A stretch of DNA of 64,000 nt from JANXUC01 sp043749225 (GCA_043749225.1 JAYVEP010000211.1:1-64000); one strand, 5' to 3'. Shown: positions 17,189 to 26,479, numbered from the stretch's first letter. Numbers and translations: made by a program. Notes: generated by a model from the sequence alone, not told the origin.

Positions 17189-18196
17189 GTGAATAGACGA
17201 AGTTTGGTGACTGAAGGCCGGCGGTTGCTATGGCGCAACCAGCGAGCACTGTGGTGGCTTTTCGCCGCGAATCTACTGTTGGCGTTTTTTGGGGCGGAGT
17301 CGTTTGCTTTTAGGCTGGCCGAAATCATGGACCACAGCCTCGCATCCCGCCGGCTCGATCAAGGCTTTGACGTTGCTACCTTAGCGGAGTTGCTGAGCCA
17401 TCCAGGTTTCGGGTTGGGGAAGCATGCCCTGAATTCACTCTTTTACAATGCCATTTTTTTTGTTTTCACCCTTTTTGTTACAGGCGGCATCCTGGAAGGT
17501 TTTCGGTCGTCCCGAAAACTGACCACAGCGCAATTCTTCGAAGCCAGCGGGCACTACTTCTGGCGCTGGGTCCGGCAAACGCTCCTATTCATGCTGGTGA
17601 TGGCGCCGGTGCTTGGTTTGGGTAGCGCGATTAATTCCTGGTCCGATACTCTCTCCTCCGATGCGGTGCCGGAGAAATTAGGTTTCTGGGTGATGTTGAG
17701 CGGTATTCTGCTCACTTTGCTGCTGGCGATGATCCTCCGGCTTTGGTTTGACATGGCGCAAATTCGCACTGTTGCGACCGGTGAACGCTCGGTCGTGCGT
17801 TCTGTAGGCTGGGCTTTCAAGCTGACGGTCTCTAATTTCAGAACGCTGTTTTTCATTTACTTGCGCATCAGCTTAGTGGGATGGATAGCACTGGTATTCG
17901 GCCTGTGGTTCTGGATACGATTCGTTCCCGCATCGCGTTCTGGGTTTTCGTTTCTTGTTTTGGAGCTAACCTTGCTGGTTTGGCTGGCCACGCGATTGTG
18001 GCAGCGGGCTAGCGAATCGGCTTGGTACCAGCGATATGACGCCGCGAATCTGCCTGTTGCACCTGTGATGATGGATTCGCCGTTAGTCTATCCGTTGTCG
18101 GTTCCGGAATCGGCTGGAATTGTGTTGGCGTCAGCGCACACTGGACCGGAATCGCCTCTGCCGTCGGTGGCTGATCCGCACTGCCCTAGCGGTTAG
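17189..18196 (+). CDS. Polytopic membrane protein of unknown function
   Basis: About 335 residues with five or six membrane helices: ALWWLFAANLLLAFFGA, LFYNAIFFVFTLFVTGGILEG, TLLFMLVMAPVLGLGSAI, GFWVMLSGILLTLLLAMIL, FFIYLRISLVGWIALVFGLW, LVLELTLLVWLATRLW. The C-terminal ~50 residues are soluble and Pro/Ser-rich. No family recognised. Start at GTG 17189, with GAGAGGA 6 bases upstream. Linked to the M1 peptidase gene upstream. Its TAG stop overlaps the stop of the convergent phosphatase gene in the four bases TTAG. Confidence 0.75.
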   Translation: MNRRSLVTEGRRLLWRNQRALWWLFAANLLLAFFGAESFAFRLAEIMDHSLASRRLDQGFDVATLAELLSHPGFGLGKHALNSLFYNAIFFVFTLFVTGGILEGFRSSRKLTTAQFFEASGHYFWRWVRQTLLFMLVMAPVLGLGSAINSWSDTLSSDAVPEKLGFWVMLSGILLTLLLAMILRLWFDMAQIRTVATGERSVVRSVGWAFKLTVSNFRTLFFIYLRISLVGWIALVFGLWFWIRFVPASRSGFSFLVLELTLLVWLATRLWQRASESAWYQRYDAANLPVAPVMMDSPLVYPLSVPESAGIVLASAHTGPESPLPSVADPHCPSG

Positions 18197-20376
18197 CGCG
18201 CTCTTGCCAGCACGAGTGTGACGTCGTCGGGCTGCTCGTTGGCCCCGATCCATTCGTAGACTGCATTTGTGACCAACTTACTAATACGGTCGAGCGGAAG
18301 GTGGCGGTTTGCGCGGACTAAATCAATCAGACGTTCTTCGCCAAATTCGCCGTAGTCATTTTCCGGTTCTGTAACGCCATCGCTGTAGGCGAGGAATATC
18401 TCTCCCGCATTCAAAATTACTGTACCTTCCTCATATCTCATGTCGTCGAACAGCCCGACCACGGTGCCACCGGTTTCAAGGCGGCGGACGCTGCCATCCT
18501 CTCCCAGCAGCATCGGCGGTAAATGCCCGGCATTGGTGTAGGTGAGGCGGCGAGCCAAGCCATCATAGACTCCAAGAAAGAGCGTCGCGTATTTCTCCAT
18601 TGGGGTCGTACTGAAAAGCTGGCGATTTAGCATGTACATGAGTGCCGCGGGAGAAATCTCGGAGCCATGAAAGTGGCCATTGCCGCCGCCCGCGCTCACC
18701 AGCGCAGGGGTATTCGGGGACGGCACGCCTTCCAGCATATAGGCGCGCACAGCGGAATGGATGGTTGCCATCAGCAGTGCGGCAGAAATTCCTTTTCCGG
18801 AAATATCTCCCACTGCCAATCCCAGCTTGCTGGATGTGATGGGGAGGAAGTCATAGTAATCCCCGCTCACGGTGCGCGCTGGCTTGCAGAAGCCATGCAC
18901 TTCCAGCGATTCCAGCTGCGAAGCCTGGCGAGGGAAGAGCTGCGCCTGAACTTCCTGCGCGATGGTGATTTCGTTTTCCAGTCTTTGCTTCTCGCGTTGT
19001 TCCACTAGCAGCTTCTGGAGCGACTCCGCCATAGAGTTGAACGATGTCTGCAATGTGGCAAGCTGGTCGCTCTCTCGGACTTCGATCCGATAGCTCAAAT
19101 CTCCACGGTTCATGTGTTGCGTGGCGGTGTACAGGTTGGCGACCGAGCGAGTCATCGTCCGCGTCAGTCGCGAACCGATGAACAAAGCGAGCAGCACAAT
19201 GATGGCAAACAGAATAGCGGTGGCCAGCAGGATGAATTCCGCGAGGGAAGCGACATCTCCGAGTGCGGCGAAAAGTCGGCCATAGAGCAATGAGGGCCGG
19301 GTATGGATTCGGAGGACGGCCAGATACTCGCGCTGTCCAGTATCCACATTAAGAACAGTAAGCGGGGATGGGAACCCGAGTTCTCGATCAAACTGGTTGA
19401 CTGCTTCGGGCAGCGCACCCGCAGTTATTAGCGGCGCGAGCCTGCCTTCCCAGACGGTGCCATTTCTGGAGTCCGTGAAGACAATGTCAGGCTTGTTTGC
19501 CGCGCCGATGGATACAGTCGATTTTCCTGGTCCGTCGAGAGTTACTATCGGAGAGTTGTCGGAAGCGTTGGCGGGGTGCGTACTTCCGTTCAGAGAGTAA
19601 AGAGTGATCTGTCCCAGTCCGCCGGAAACTCTATCCAGCAAGGTTTGATCAAGGGGCAAGGTAGCCACTACGCGCAGCTTCCCGCCTGCCATATCCAAGG
19701 TAGTCCCGGTGCGCAAGTGCAGTGCGCCGTGGTCAAGCACGACTTCACGAAACTGAGGCGGAAGGGATCCTGGCAGGGTCATGGAACAGTTGGCAGATGC
19801 GCTGTCGGAGACGAGCAACGGCTTGTCCGCCAACCACGCGCATACTTCTCGCGGAGCGAATGTTTGCTTGGACGCGCGCAAATCGTCCAGCAACGTGAAC
19901 GTGCTCGTTTCCTTCCGGCGCAAGCGGTTGGCCAAGCTGTGCGCGACCGTTATGTTGGTGGCTTCGAGATCCTGAAGCTCGTGGTTGATCTCCGCGGTCA
20001 CAACGAAATTGGCGAACTGGCCCGCAAAAAGATAAAAAGCGAGGAATGCCATCGCCACCAGCAGCAATGCAGGAATCACGCCAATAAATACGTAGGTCAC
20101 GATTAGCCGGTTGCGCAGACGCCAAAGGAGCTTCTGTCGAACCCATCCCAATCCAGCAAAGAATAGGAACAAAACGCTGATCACCGCAAAGGCGATGACG
20201 CAAAAACGAAACGTTCCACTTCCCGGCAGATGGAGGAGTTGGGTCAACAGCTGTAGTACGAGCAGAGCAAGTGCCGCCGCGATCAAATAGAGCCCGCGCA
20301 GCACAAGCCGGTTTTGCGGAGGCCATCCCCAGCGCATCAGCCGGTAGCGCCAACGGGTTGGGAGCACGAATGCCAT
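18193..20376 (-). CDS. SpoIIE/RsbU-type PP2C phosphatase with HAMP domain
   Basis: 727 residues. Membrane helices at about 28-50, 56-75 and 91-118, then a ~260-residue extracytoplasmic region, a fourth helix at about 380-402, a HAMP linker (GSRLTRTMTRSVANLY onward, 400-455), a coiled coil, and a C-terminal PP2C domain from about 475 (IAQEVQAQLFPRQ) with SGDYYDF and VGDISGKGISAALLMA, which hold metal-binding Asp, and DDVTLVLAR at the end. RsbU-type phosphatases dephosphorylate anti-anti-sigma factors; no such partner is seen in the window. Probably co-transcribed with the 66-residue gene 37 bases upstream. Domain calls are firm; the target is unknown. Confidence 0.92.
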   Translation of the reverse strand: MAFVLPTRWRYRLMRWGWPPQNRLVLRGLYLIAAALALLVLQLLTQLLHLPGSGTFRFCVIAFAVISVLFLFFAGLGWVRQKLLWRLRNRLIVTYVFIGVIPALLLVAMAFLAFYLFAGQFANFVVTAEINHELQDLEATNITVAHSLANRLRRKETSTFTLLDDLRASKQTFAPREVCAWLADKPLLVSDSASANCSMTLPGSLPPQFREVVLDHGALHLRTGTTLDMAGGKLRVVATLPLDQTLLDRVSGGLGQITLYSLNGSTHPANASDNSPIVTLDGPGKSTVSIGAANKPDIVFTDSRNGTVWEGRLAPLITAGALPEAVNQFDRELGFPSPLTVLNVDTGQREYLAVLRIHTRPSLLYGRLFAALGDVASLAEFILLATAILFAIIVLLALFIGSRLTRTMTRSVANLYTATQHMNRGDLSYRIEVRESDQLATLQTSFNSMAESLQKLLVEQREKQRLENEITIAQEVQAQLFPRQASQLESLEVHGFCKPARTVSGDYYDFLPITSSKLGLAVGDISGKGISAALLMATIHSAVRAYMLEGVPSPNTPALVSAGGGNGHFHGSEISPAALMYMLNRQLFSTTPMEKYATLFLGVYDGLARRLTYTNAGHLPPMLLGEDGSVRRLETGGTVVGLFDDMRYEEGTVILNAGEIFLAYSDGVTEPENDYGEFGEERLIDLVRANRHLPLDRISKLVTNAVYEWIGANEQPDDVTLVLARAR

Positions 20377-20413
20377 GTTTGGTTTGGCGACAACCTACGC
20401 AATCAACGCTAGC

Positions 20414-20614
20414 TCAAATCTCCGGGTAGATGTCAAAAAACGATTCCACGCTAATCCGCAACTGTTTTTCGATCTCTTCCTTCGTGCCTTCGAGAACGTG
20501 CATCGTCACATGGGCCTCGCGGCCGTTCTTCAGTTGCAGAGTGGCCTCACCTACCTCGGCCACCTCGTCAGCGGGCAGTAAGCGCATTCCATATACAAGA
20601 GTCAGATTGGCCAT
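20414..20614 (-). CDS. Small conserved hypothetical protein (66 aa)
   Basis: 66 residues: begins MANLTLVYGMRLLPADEVAE, then a stretch resembling a short beta-hairpin (ATLQLKNGREAHVTMHVLEG) and an acidic/basic helix ending SVESFFDIYPEI. No signal peptide. I do not recognise the family. It lies 37 bases before the phosphatase on the same strand, so they likely share a transcript. There is no Shine-Dalgarno sequence; a perfect TATAAT at 20625-20620 ends five bases before the ATG, suggesting a leaderless mRNA. Confidence 0.65.
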   Translation of the reverse strand: MANLTLVYGMRLLPADEVAEVGEATLQLKNGREAHVTMHVLEGTKEEIEKQLRISVESFFDIYPEI

Positions 20615-20619
20615 GCGTC

Positions 20620-20625
20620 ATTATA
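20620..20625 (-). promoter_or_regulatory. -10 box (TATAAT) of the 66-aa gene / phosphatase operon
   Basis: Perfect TATAAT on the minus strand, five bases from the start codon. The -35 region 17 bases further is weak (CATCAC). Confidence 0.5.
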
Positions 20626-20675
20626 GGATGCTGGTGGGAACCGTGATGTGTATTCCGCATGGTCGGGGCTTCCGG

Positions 20676-20681
20676 TAAAAT
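20676..20681 (+). promoter_or_regulatory. Candidate -10 box of the 253-aa gene
   Basis: TAAAAT ending 6 bases before GTG 20688. No Shine-Dalgarno sequence, so a leaderless start is likely. Confidence 0.4.
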
Positions 20682-20687
20682 CCTCTC

Positions 20688-21449
20688 GTGATTAGACGAA
20701 TCCTTTTGGCGTTGTGTGTGGGCGGAGTTTGCCTGGCGGTCTCGGCGCAGGAATCTGCAGCAGGAAAGGCAAAGCCCGGGCAGCCTCAGGTCAAAGTTAA
20801 TATGCTGAACGTGTGTGCGCCGTCTGCAGAAGAGCAGAAGGAGATCGCTACCGCGCTGGCGCGCGTCCCCCGGCAGCCGCTGTTTACGGATGACTTTGAA
20901 GTGTCGCGCGGTCGCACCACGCTGACCGAGAAGCCGAGTTTCTTAGAGGCCGGTCAAAGCGCGCAGTTTTCCGGCGAGCCGGCAAGCGCGTTGTGGGTTC
21001 GCATGCGGCGAGAATTTTCCGTGCAGGCCCTGTTCTCGACCGTGCAGTACTCCTTCAGCGTGGATAAACAATTGATGGTCGAGACGCTGGTGCTGCGGGT
21101 GCGCGATCCAAAAGACTTGATGCAGATCGCGATTGAGGATAATGCTTCCTCCGTTACCAGTCCGGCTGCCATGCTAGGCGCGAATACTCCGCCGACCCGC
21201 ATCAAGTTGGAACGTTTTGGGAAGTCGTCGGTTGTGCTCGCACGCTGTTCTGGAAATCCGGAGTCTGGTGAACCTGCTCCGGATCAAAGCACCTACAATC
21301 CTTTGTTCCAAAGCGGGGCCGCACTCATGAGTGCCTATCGTGGCTTGTTGGGAGTGCATCATACCGTGCCCGACGAATTGGGAAGGATGGAGCGCTCGAC
21401 TGCGAAGTCGGCAACACCACATTACCCAAAGAAGCCGTCTAAGGAATAG
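20688..21449 (+). CDS. Secreted protein of unknown function (253 aa)
   Basis: Signal peptide IRRILLALCVGGVCLAVSAQ, then a soluble domain without recognisable motif. Features: two Cys in the mature part (NVCAPS and LARCSGN), which might form a disulphide, and a repeated DPKD/VRDPK-type surface. The C-terminus is basic and Pro/Lys-rich. Divergent from the 66-aa gene with 73 bases between the start codons, each with its own -10 box. Start at GTG 20688 fits the signal peptide. Confidence 0.65.
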   Translation: MIRRILLALCVGGVCLAVSAQESAAGKAKPGQPQVKVNMLNVCAPSAEEQKEIATALARVPRQPLFTDDFEVSRGRTTLTEKPSFLEAGQSAQFSGEPASALWVRMRREFSVQALFSTVQYSFSVDKQLMVETLVLRVRDPKDLMQIAIEDNASSVTSPAAMLGANTPPTRIKLERFGKSSVVLARCSGNPESGEPAPDQSTYNPLFQSGAALMSAYRGLLGVHHTVPDELGRMERSTAKSATPHYPKKPSKE

Positions 21450-21522
21450 CGCGGGTTCATCGCAGGTTTCAGGCTTCGCCCGATGCCGCAGGCGATGGGC
21501 CTGGGCCTACATGATTCCGGGA

Positions 21523-21528
21523 TATAAT
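21523..21528 (+). promoter_or_regulatory. Candidate -10 box (TATAAT) upstream of the TPR gene
   Basis: TATAAT 29 bases before GTG 21558, with no good -35. The start codon itself has CGGAGAA upstream. Confidence 0.4.
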
Positions 21529-21557
21529 CCGCTTGCAGTTTTCTTTCGGAGAATCAT

Positions 21558-23207
21558 GTGCTAAAGGCGCTATTGTTTGCCCTCCTGCTTCTTTTTTCAT
21601 TCTCTGTACTGCCCGCCTCGGCTCAGGAAATGTCCGCTGAGGAGCACTTGCACATGGGCGGCGTGGTCGGTTACGTTCCTCGCGACGTGCTGCAGCGCCC
21701 GATTGCCCTGCGTGACAACGTCGGTCACGTTAACGATCCCGTCACCACAAAGAACGTGGAAGCGCAGGCGTTCTATAACCAAGGCATGGCCTATATCCAC
21801 AGCTATGTGTGGATTGACGCGGCTCGCTCGTTCAATCAGGCGCTGCGGCTGGATCCCGCAATCGCGCTGGCGCACATTGGCCTGTTCCGCGTGTTTATCA
21901 ATCTCGACGATCTCAAGTCCGCTGGCGAAGAAATCAAACAAGCACAGTCTCTTCAATCCGCAGTCACCGATCGCGAGCGTCGTCGCATGGAAGTCAGTGT
22001 GAAGCATCTGGAAGCTATGCTGGATCTTCGTGATGCGGCCAAGCACGAGGCTTATAAGAGAGCTCTCGAAGGCGCGCTGGACAAGAATCCGGAAGACATC
22101 CAGTTGTGGCTGCTGCGTGGCAACGCCCAGGAAGGAGCAGCCGATGGTCGCGGCCAGAGAGGGCATGCCGATTCTATCGCTTTCTATGAGGCTGTTCTTA
22201 CCCGCTCGCCGGACAACTTCGCCGCCCATCATTATCTGATCCACAGTTTCGAATCTATAGGTCGCAATGACGAAGCTGAAAAGCACGGCGACCGTTATGC
22301 GCATCTCGCTGACGGCGTTTCTCACGCTCACCACATGTGGGGGCACGATTTGCGCTTGGTCGGCAAGATTGACGCAGCCATCGAGCAGTTTAAGATCGCC
22401 AGCCAAATCGAAAGTAACTGGTACAAGAACGACAATCTGAATCCTTCGCTGGATTGGCACCGTCCGCACAATCTCGATCTACTGTCGCGGTCGCTGCAAT
22501 ATGAGGGCCGCATGGGCGAAGCCGAGCGCTACATTCGGGAGGCCATGCAGCTTGAGCCGACGACGATGTATGCCGCTTATAACCGCAAGATTCTGTCCGA
22601 CTTTCTCATCGCTCGCGGGCGCTATCCAGAGGCTATCGCGGCGGCCGCGCACATGGATCAATCCAAGTGGGCGCTAGGAAGGCTTGGCGGCCATGTAGTT
22701 AAAGCGCGAGCCCTGCTGGCCCTGAATAAGGTGGAGGAAGCCGCTGCGGAGTTCGCAGCGGCGGAGAAAGAAATTCCCGAGTGCAAGAAGGGCTTCACCG
22801 GAGTCGTCACTTTCGAGCGCATTGCCGACGACCAGTTGAATGAAATACGCGGCGAGATTCTACTTCGTGCTTCCGATCAAGCCGCCAAGGCAAAAGCCAC
22901 CGACCTCCTCCGCCAGGCAGCGGAGTCTCTGGCCTCGCACCGCGGCGCGGATGCGCTAGCCGAACTGTATCTTCTGGAGCACATTGCCAGAATTGCGCGC
23001 GAGCAGGAGCAATGGGAACTGGCCGCCCACTCTGCGGAATTGATGATGTCCTTCGATCCAAATTACTTCGGCGCTCGGTATGCTGCGGCGCTGATAGCCA
23101 GCCACAATGGCGACACGGGGAAGAATCGCGAAGAAATGGCTGCGGCAAGAAACTTGTGGAGCCACGCGGACCCCAATCTGCCCGAGCTCGCGGCAGCGAA
23201 TCAATAG
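21558..23207 (+). CDS. Secreted TPR-repeat protein
   Basis: 549 residues: signal peptide (KALLFALLLLFSFSVLPASA-Q), then tetratricopeptide-type helix pairs such as AQAFYNQGMAYIHSYVW with ARSFNQALRLDPAIALAHIG, and YEGRMGEAERYIREAMQLEP. TPR domains form scaffolds for protein contacts. There are several His-rich spots (HLHMGG, SHAHHMWGHDL). Start is GTG 21558 after GGAG. The next two genes on the strand (PBP-like, TPR) may be functionally linked, though a 114-base gap separates this gene from them. Function beyond protein binding unknown. Confidence 0.8.
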   Translation: MLKALLFALLLLFSFSVLPASAQEMSAEEHLHMGGVVGYVPRDVLQRPIALRDNVGHVNDPVTTKNVEAQAFYNQGMAYIHSYVWIDAARSFNQALRLDPAIALAHIGLFRVFINLDDLKSAGEEIKQAQSLQSAVTDRERRRMEVSVKHLEAMLDLRDAAKHEAYKRALEGALDKNPEDIQLWLLRGNAQEGAADGRGQRGHADSIAFYEAVLTRSPDNFAAHHYLIHSFESIGRNDEAEKHGDRYAHLADGVSHAHHMWGHDLRLVGKIDAAIEQFKIASQIESNWYKNDNLNPSLDWHRPHNLDLLSRSLQYEGRMGEAERYIREAMQLEPTTMYAAYNRKILSDFLIARGRYPEAIAAAAHMDQSKWALGRLGGHVVKARALLALNKVEEAAAEFAAAEKEIPECKKGFTGVVTFERIADDQLNEIRGEILLRASDQAAKAKATDLLRQAAESLASHRGADALAELYLLEHIARIAREQEQWELAAHSAELMMSFDPNYFGARYAAALIASHNGDTGKNREEMAAARNLWSHADPNLPELAAANQ

Positions 23208-23321
23208 TCGGCGCGTCCTTATCCCAAAGTGGGATTTCTTCGGCGTATTTCCCGAAACGGAATTCCTCGTTACCCCCGTTACCTAGTACACGTTACAGAT
23301 GCGGGCTAGAATCCCTTCATC

Positions 23322-23774
23322 GTGAGAAAAGGGCAAATAGTCACGGTCTTGGCGTCAATTCTTGCGCTCTCTTGCCTCGTCGAGGCCAAGCAGTTGGCCC
23401 TAGTCGCAGACAGAAGCAGTGACACCAGTAACGTCAAAGCTGCCGATCTGACAAATATCCTCAACGGAAAAACGAAGACTTGGCCGGACGGTAAGGCCGT
23501 CAAAGTTATTCTGCGCGATCCGTCGTCACCCGAGATGGAATTGGTGCTGCGACGGTTGTTAAACATGACCTCGGATCAAGCTCATGTTCTGATCCAGGCT
23601 CATTCAGGACAGGTTGTTGTTGCAGAGTCAGATGAAGCTGTCTTGCGCCTGGTGTCGGCTACGCGGGGTGCGATTGGGATTGTAGACCTGTATTCGCTCA
23701 CCAAAGATGTCCACGTCGTCAAAATTGATGGCAAGTTGCCGTTCGACAACGGCTATTTGCTGAAGGGAAATTAG
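23322..23774 (+). CDS. Secreted phosphate-binding-like (PBP-type) domain protein
   Basis: 150 residues: short signal peptide (VTVLASILALSCLVEA), then a compact domain resembling half of a PstS-type periplasmic binding protein: AADLTNILNGKTKTWPDGK and a late ATRGAIGIVDLYS, corresponding to the Gly-rich and 'G-x-I-G-Y' ligand regions. Similar short proteins occur in many Gram-negative genomes as 'phosphate ABC transporter substrate-binding-like'. No transporter genes are nearby. Start GTG 23322. Its stop is one base before the ATG of the next TPR gene, a strong sign of an operon. Confidence 0.7.
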   Translation: MRKGQIVTVLASILALSCLVEAKQLALVADRSSDTSNVKAADLTNILNGKTKTWPDGKAVKVILRDPSSPEMELVLRRLLNMTSDQAHVLIQAHSGQVVVAESDEAVLRLVSATRGAIGIVDLYSLTKDVHVVKIDGKLPFDNGYLLKGN

Positions 23775-23775
23775 C

Positions 23776-25281
23776 ATGTTAGCTAGAAACGCAATCAGGA
23801 AAGTAACGTTGGTTGGGCTGGGTCTTGCGTGTGTCGCATCGGCCGTTCTCGCACAGGAAACTAGCGTGCTGCCGTTTTCCTCAAAGTCTCCCGAAGCCCG
23901 CCGTATGGCAGAGGATTCCTTGACGCAGTACCTCGACCACGTGCAGCAGCCTGAAGCGATTGGCACCTTGCGTAAGGCCGTCAAGCTTGATCCCCAGTTT
24001 GCCATGGGCCATGAACTGCTGGCCCAGATTAGTCTCGATTCCGCCGAGCAGATTGGCGAGCAGCGTAAAGCGTTTCTCAACCGGCGTCACGCTACCGCGT
24101 CCGAGCAACTGGCGATTGAGTGGTACCAGGATGCGATGGACCACAAGCTGATTTCCGCGATTACAAAGATGAACGACCTGCTGAGCCAGTACCCGCATGA
24201 CAAGACGGTTGTTTGGATGACATCGTGGTGGCTTATGACCCAGGCGCAGTACGAGCGCGCGTTGGCGGTCTACCAGCGTTCTGGAATCACGGATTCTCCT
24301 GGGTTGCTCAACAACATGGCTTACAACAACGCCGATCTTCACCGGTTCGATGAGGCTTTTGCGCTCATGGACAAATACGTCGCCGCCATCCCAGAGGATC
24401 CGAATCCACAGGACTCTTACGCTGAAATCCTGCGACTGGCGGGGCAGTTCGATAAGTCGATTGAACACTACCGTGCAGCTCTTGCTATCGACCCCAAGTT
24501 CTATTCTTCGCAGTACGGAATCGCGGACACCTACTCCCTGAAAGGAGATCAGGTGCAAGCGCGCAAGGAGTACGAGATTGCATTTAAGAAATTTCCTCTG
24601 GCGGAATTGCAGCAGATCATGTGGCAGACTCGCCGAGCCGCCACCTACGTTCGCGAAGCGGACTACAAAGGGGCGGACAAGGCATTCCAGGCGCTCGCTA
24701 ACTATGCACACTCTCGGCACGTCAGTCAGGTAGAAGCAGATACTTACCGGCAAATGGCTCTTTACCAGCCTAATCCGAAGCAGGCTCTGGCATTTCTGAA
24801 CGAAGGTGACGCGGCGTTAGCCGAGGGCAAGAACGCGATGAAGACCGCGCTTCTGCAGGAATCCGCTCAAATTCAACGTGCACGCGTCGAGCTTGCTTTA
24901 CAAAGCGGCCAGACGGAAGCAGCACATTCCGGTGTGGAGCGTCTGGCCAAGATGGCAGACAGCTCCGGCGATAAATTGATTGAACTCGCTTACCACGGAG
25001 CAGCCGGAGCTGTGGCTTTCGCTGATCGCAAATACGATGATGCGGTTTCACATTTGGAAGAAGATATCAACAACCCATTCTCGCTGCAGCTGCTCAAAGA
25101 TGCCTACGTGAAGACGGGGAACAAACCCGCAGCCAAACGAACGAGTGACATTCTTGCCGGCCTCAACGATCCCAGTCTGGAGCAGGCGATGGTCGTTCCA
25201 GCCTTCCGCAAGTGCTATCAGGATCCGGCTTGCAGCGGAAATGTGAAGCACGTTTCGGTCGACCAAATGCATATGCAGTAA
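23776..25281 (+). CDS. Secreted TPR-repeat protein
   Basis: 501 residues: signal peptide (VTLVGLGLACVASAVLA-Q), then TPR units, for example PEAIGTLRKAVKLDPQFAMG and FDKSIEHYRAALAIDPKFYS. One Cys pair near the end (KCYQDPACSG). It resembles the first TPR gene (21558) in layout and likely belongs to the same function. Its ATG follows the preceding stop by one base (TAGCATG). Exported scaffold or sensor by inference; no enzymatic motif seen. Confidence 0.8.
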   Translation: MLARNAIRKVTLVGLGLACVASAVLAQETSVLPFSSKSPEARRMAEDSLTQYLDHVQQPEAIGTLRKAVKLDPQFAMGHELLAQISLDSAEQIGEQRKAFLNRRHATASEQLAIEWYQDAMDHKLISAITKMNDLLSQYPHDKTVVWMTSWWLMTQAQYERALAVYQRSGITDSPGLLNNMAYNNADLHRFDEAFALMDKYVAAIPEDPNPQDSYAEILRLAGQFDKSIEHYRAALAIDPKFYSSQYGIADTYSLKGDQVQARKEYEIAFKKFPLAELQQIMWQTRRAATYVREADYKGADKAFQALANYAHSRHVSQVEADTYRQMALYQPNPKQALAFLNEGDAALAEGKNAMKTALLQESAQIQRARVELALQSGQTEAAHSGVERLAKMADSSGDKLIELAYHGAAGAVAFADRKYDDAVSHLEEDINNPFSLQLLKDAYVKTGNKPAAKRTSDILAGLNDPSLEQAMVVPAFRKCYQDPACSGNVKHVSVDQMHMQ

Positions 25282-25320
25282 GATTGGCCGAACGCTCCCC
25301 GTTCCTGTAAAAACAAGTTT

Positions 25321-25356
25321 GTGATTCCGAAGGACTTTAGCCCTGAGGAATCCGCC
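25321..25356 (+). repeat. Dispersed repeat type C
   Basis: GTGATTCCGAAGGACTTTAG then CCCTGAGGAATCCGC, matching the variant at 7226-7263. Confidence 0.65.
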
Positions 25357-25504
25357 TTCTCTTGCTGCCGTTAACTTTCTGAACCTCTTTCGCGAACCTC
25401 GTCCTTTTTCCAATAACCCTCCCAGTCTTGGTAAGATAGGCGGTGCCTGAAACTAAGCGGCCAGTTCTTCATCTAAACCTGTGTTCCCTGAAACTTCTAA
25501 TCCC

Positions 25505-26440
25505 ATGACTGAAAATGTTCGAAATGTCATCATCCTTGGCTCGGGTTGCTCCGGCCACACCGCTGCCCTCTATACTGCTCGCGCTAACTTGAAGCCGCTG
25601 GTCCTTGAAGGCCACGAACCCGGTGGACAGCTCTCTCTCACGACGCTGGTCGAGAATTTCCCTGGCTTCCCCGACGGAATTCAAGGCCCTGAGTTGATTG
25701 AGAACATGAAGAAACAAGCGTCTCGTTTCGGCGCTGAGTATCGGAATGGCCACATCGTCAGTGCGGATCTGAGCCAACGCCCGTTTACGCTCAACCTTGG
25801 AAAAGAAACATTGCAGACGCAAGCTTTGATTATTGCCAGTGGCGCCTCCGCACGCTGGCTAGGGCTTCCCAATGAGCAGGCGCTAATCGGGCACGGTGTA
25901 TCGTCGTGCGCCACCTGCGATGGGTTCTTTTTCTCTGGCAAGGAAATCACTGTGATCGGTGGCGGAGATACTGCAATGGAAGAGGCGACCTTCCTGACAC
26001 GCTTCGCCAGCAAGGTGACCATCATTCACCGGCGCGAAGAGTTTCGTGCTTCGAAGATCATGCTCGAACGCGCACAGAAGAATCCAAAAATCGAGTTCTT
26101 GATGGATACCGTTGTCGAAGATGTTCTCGATGTCTCCAAGAAAGAAGTGACCGCGCTCAAGCTGCGCGACATCAAGACAGGCAAGGTTTGGGATTTCCCA
26201 ACCAGCGCCATGTTCCTCGGTATCGGTCACGAACCGAATGCCAAGATGTTCCTCGGGCAATTGGATGCCGACAAAGATGGATACCTAGTAACGCAGCAAA
26301 ATGTCCTGACGCGCATCCCCGGCGTATTTGCTTGCGGCGACGTGATGGATCGCCGCTACCGCCAGGCCATCACTGCGGCTGGAACGGGCTGCATGGCAGC
26401 GATCGAAACAGAAAAATTCTTGGAAGAAAAAAGTCATTAA
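25505..26440 (+). CDS. trxB: Thioredoxin reductase
   Basis: Flavoprotein that passes electrons from NADPH to thioredoxin. About 311 residues: FAD-binding GSGCSGHTAALYTARA near the N-terminus, GGQLSLTT, the redox-active CATC in SSCATCDGFFF, NADPH-binding GGGDTAMEEA, HRREEFRAS, and the late FAD motif GVFACGDVMD. An in-frame GTG at 25481 could add eight residues; ATG 25505 fits the family better. No Shine-Dalgarno sequence is obvious for either. Proline dehydrogenase follows 39 bases later on the same strand. Confidence 0.94.
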   Translation: MTENVRNVIILGSGCSGHTAALYTARANLKPLVLEGHEPGGQLSLTTLVENFPGFPDGIQGPELIENMKKQASRFGAEYRNGHIVSADLSQRPFTLNLGKETLQTQALIIASGASARWLGLPNEQALIGHGVSSCATCDGFFFSGKEITVIGGGDTAMEEATFLTRFASKVTIIHRREEFRASKIMLERAQKNPKIEFLMDTVVEDVLDVSKKEVTALKLRDIKTGKVWDFPTSAMFLGIGHEPNAKMFLGQLDADKDGYLVTQQNVLTRIPGVFACGDVMDRRYRQAITAAGTGCMAAIETEKFLEEKSH

Positions 26441-26479
26441 ACTCATGTCTGTGGCGACCAACCTTCCGGGAGAACCTGC

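Noticed and set aside
21597..22469. 290-residue minus-strand open frame
   Set aside because: Antisense to the TPR gene; no recognisable motif, and the sense frame has a signal peptide and TPR units.
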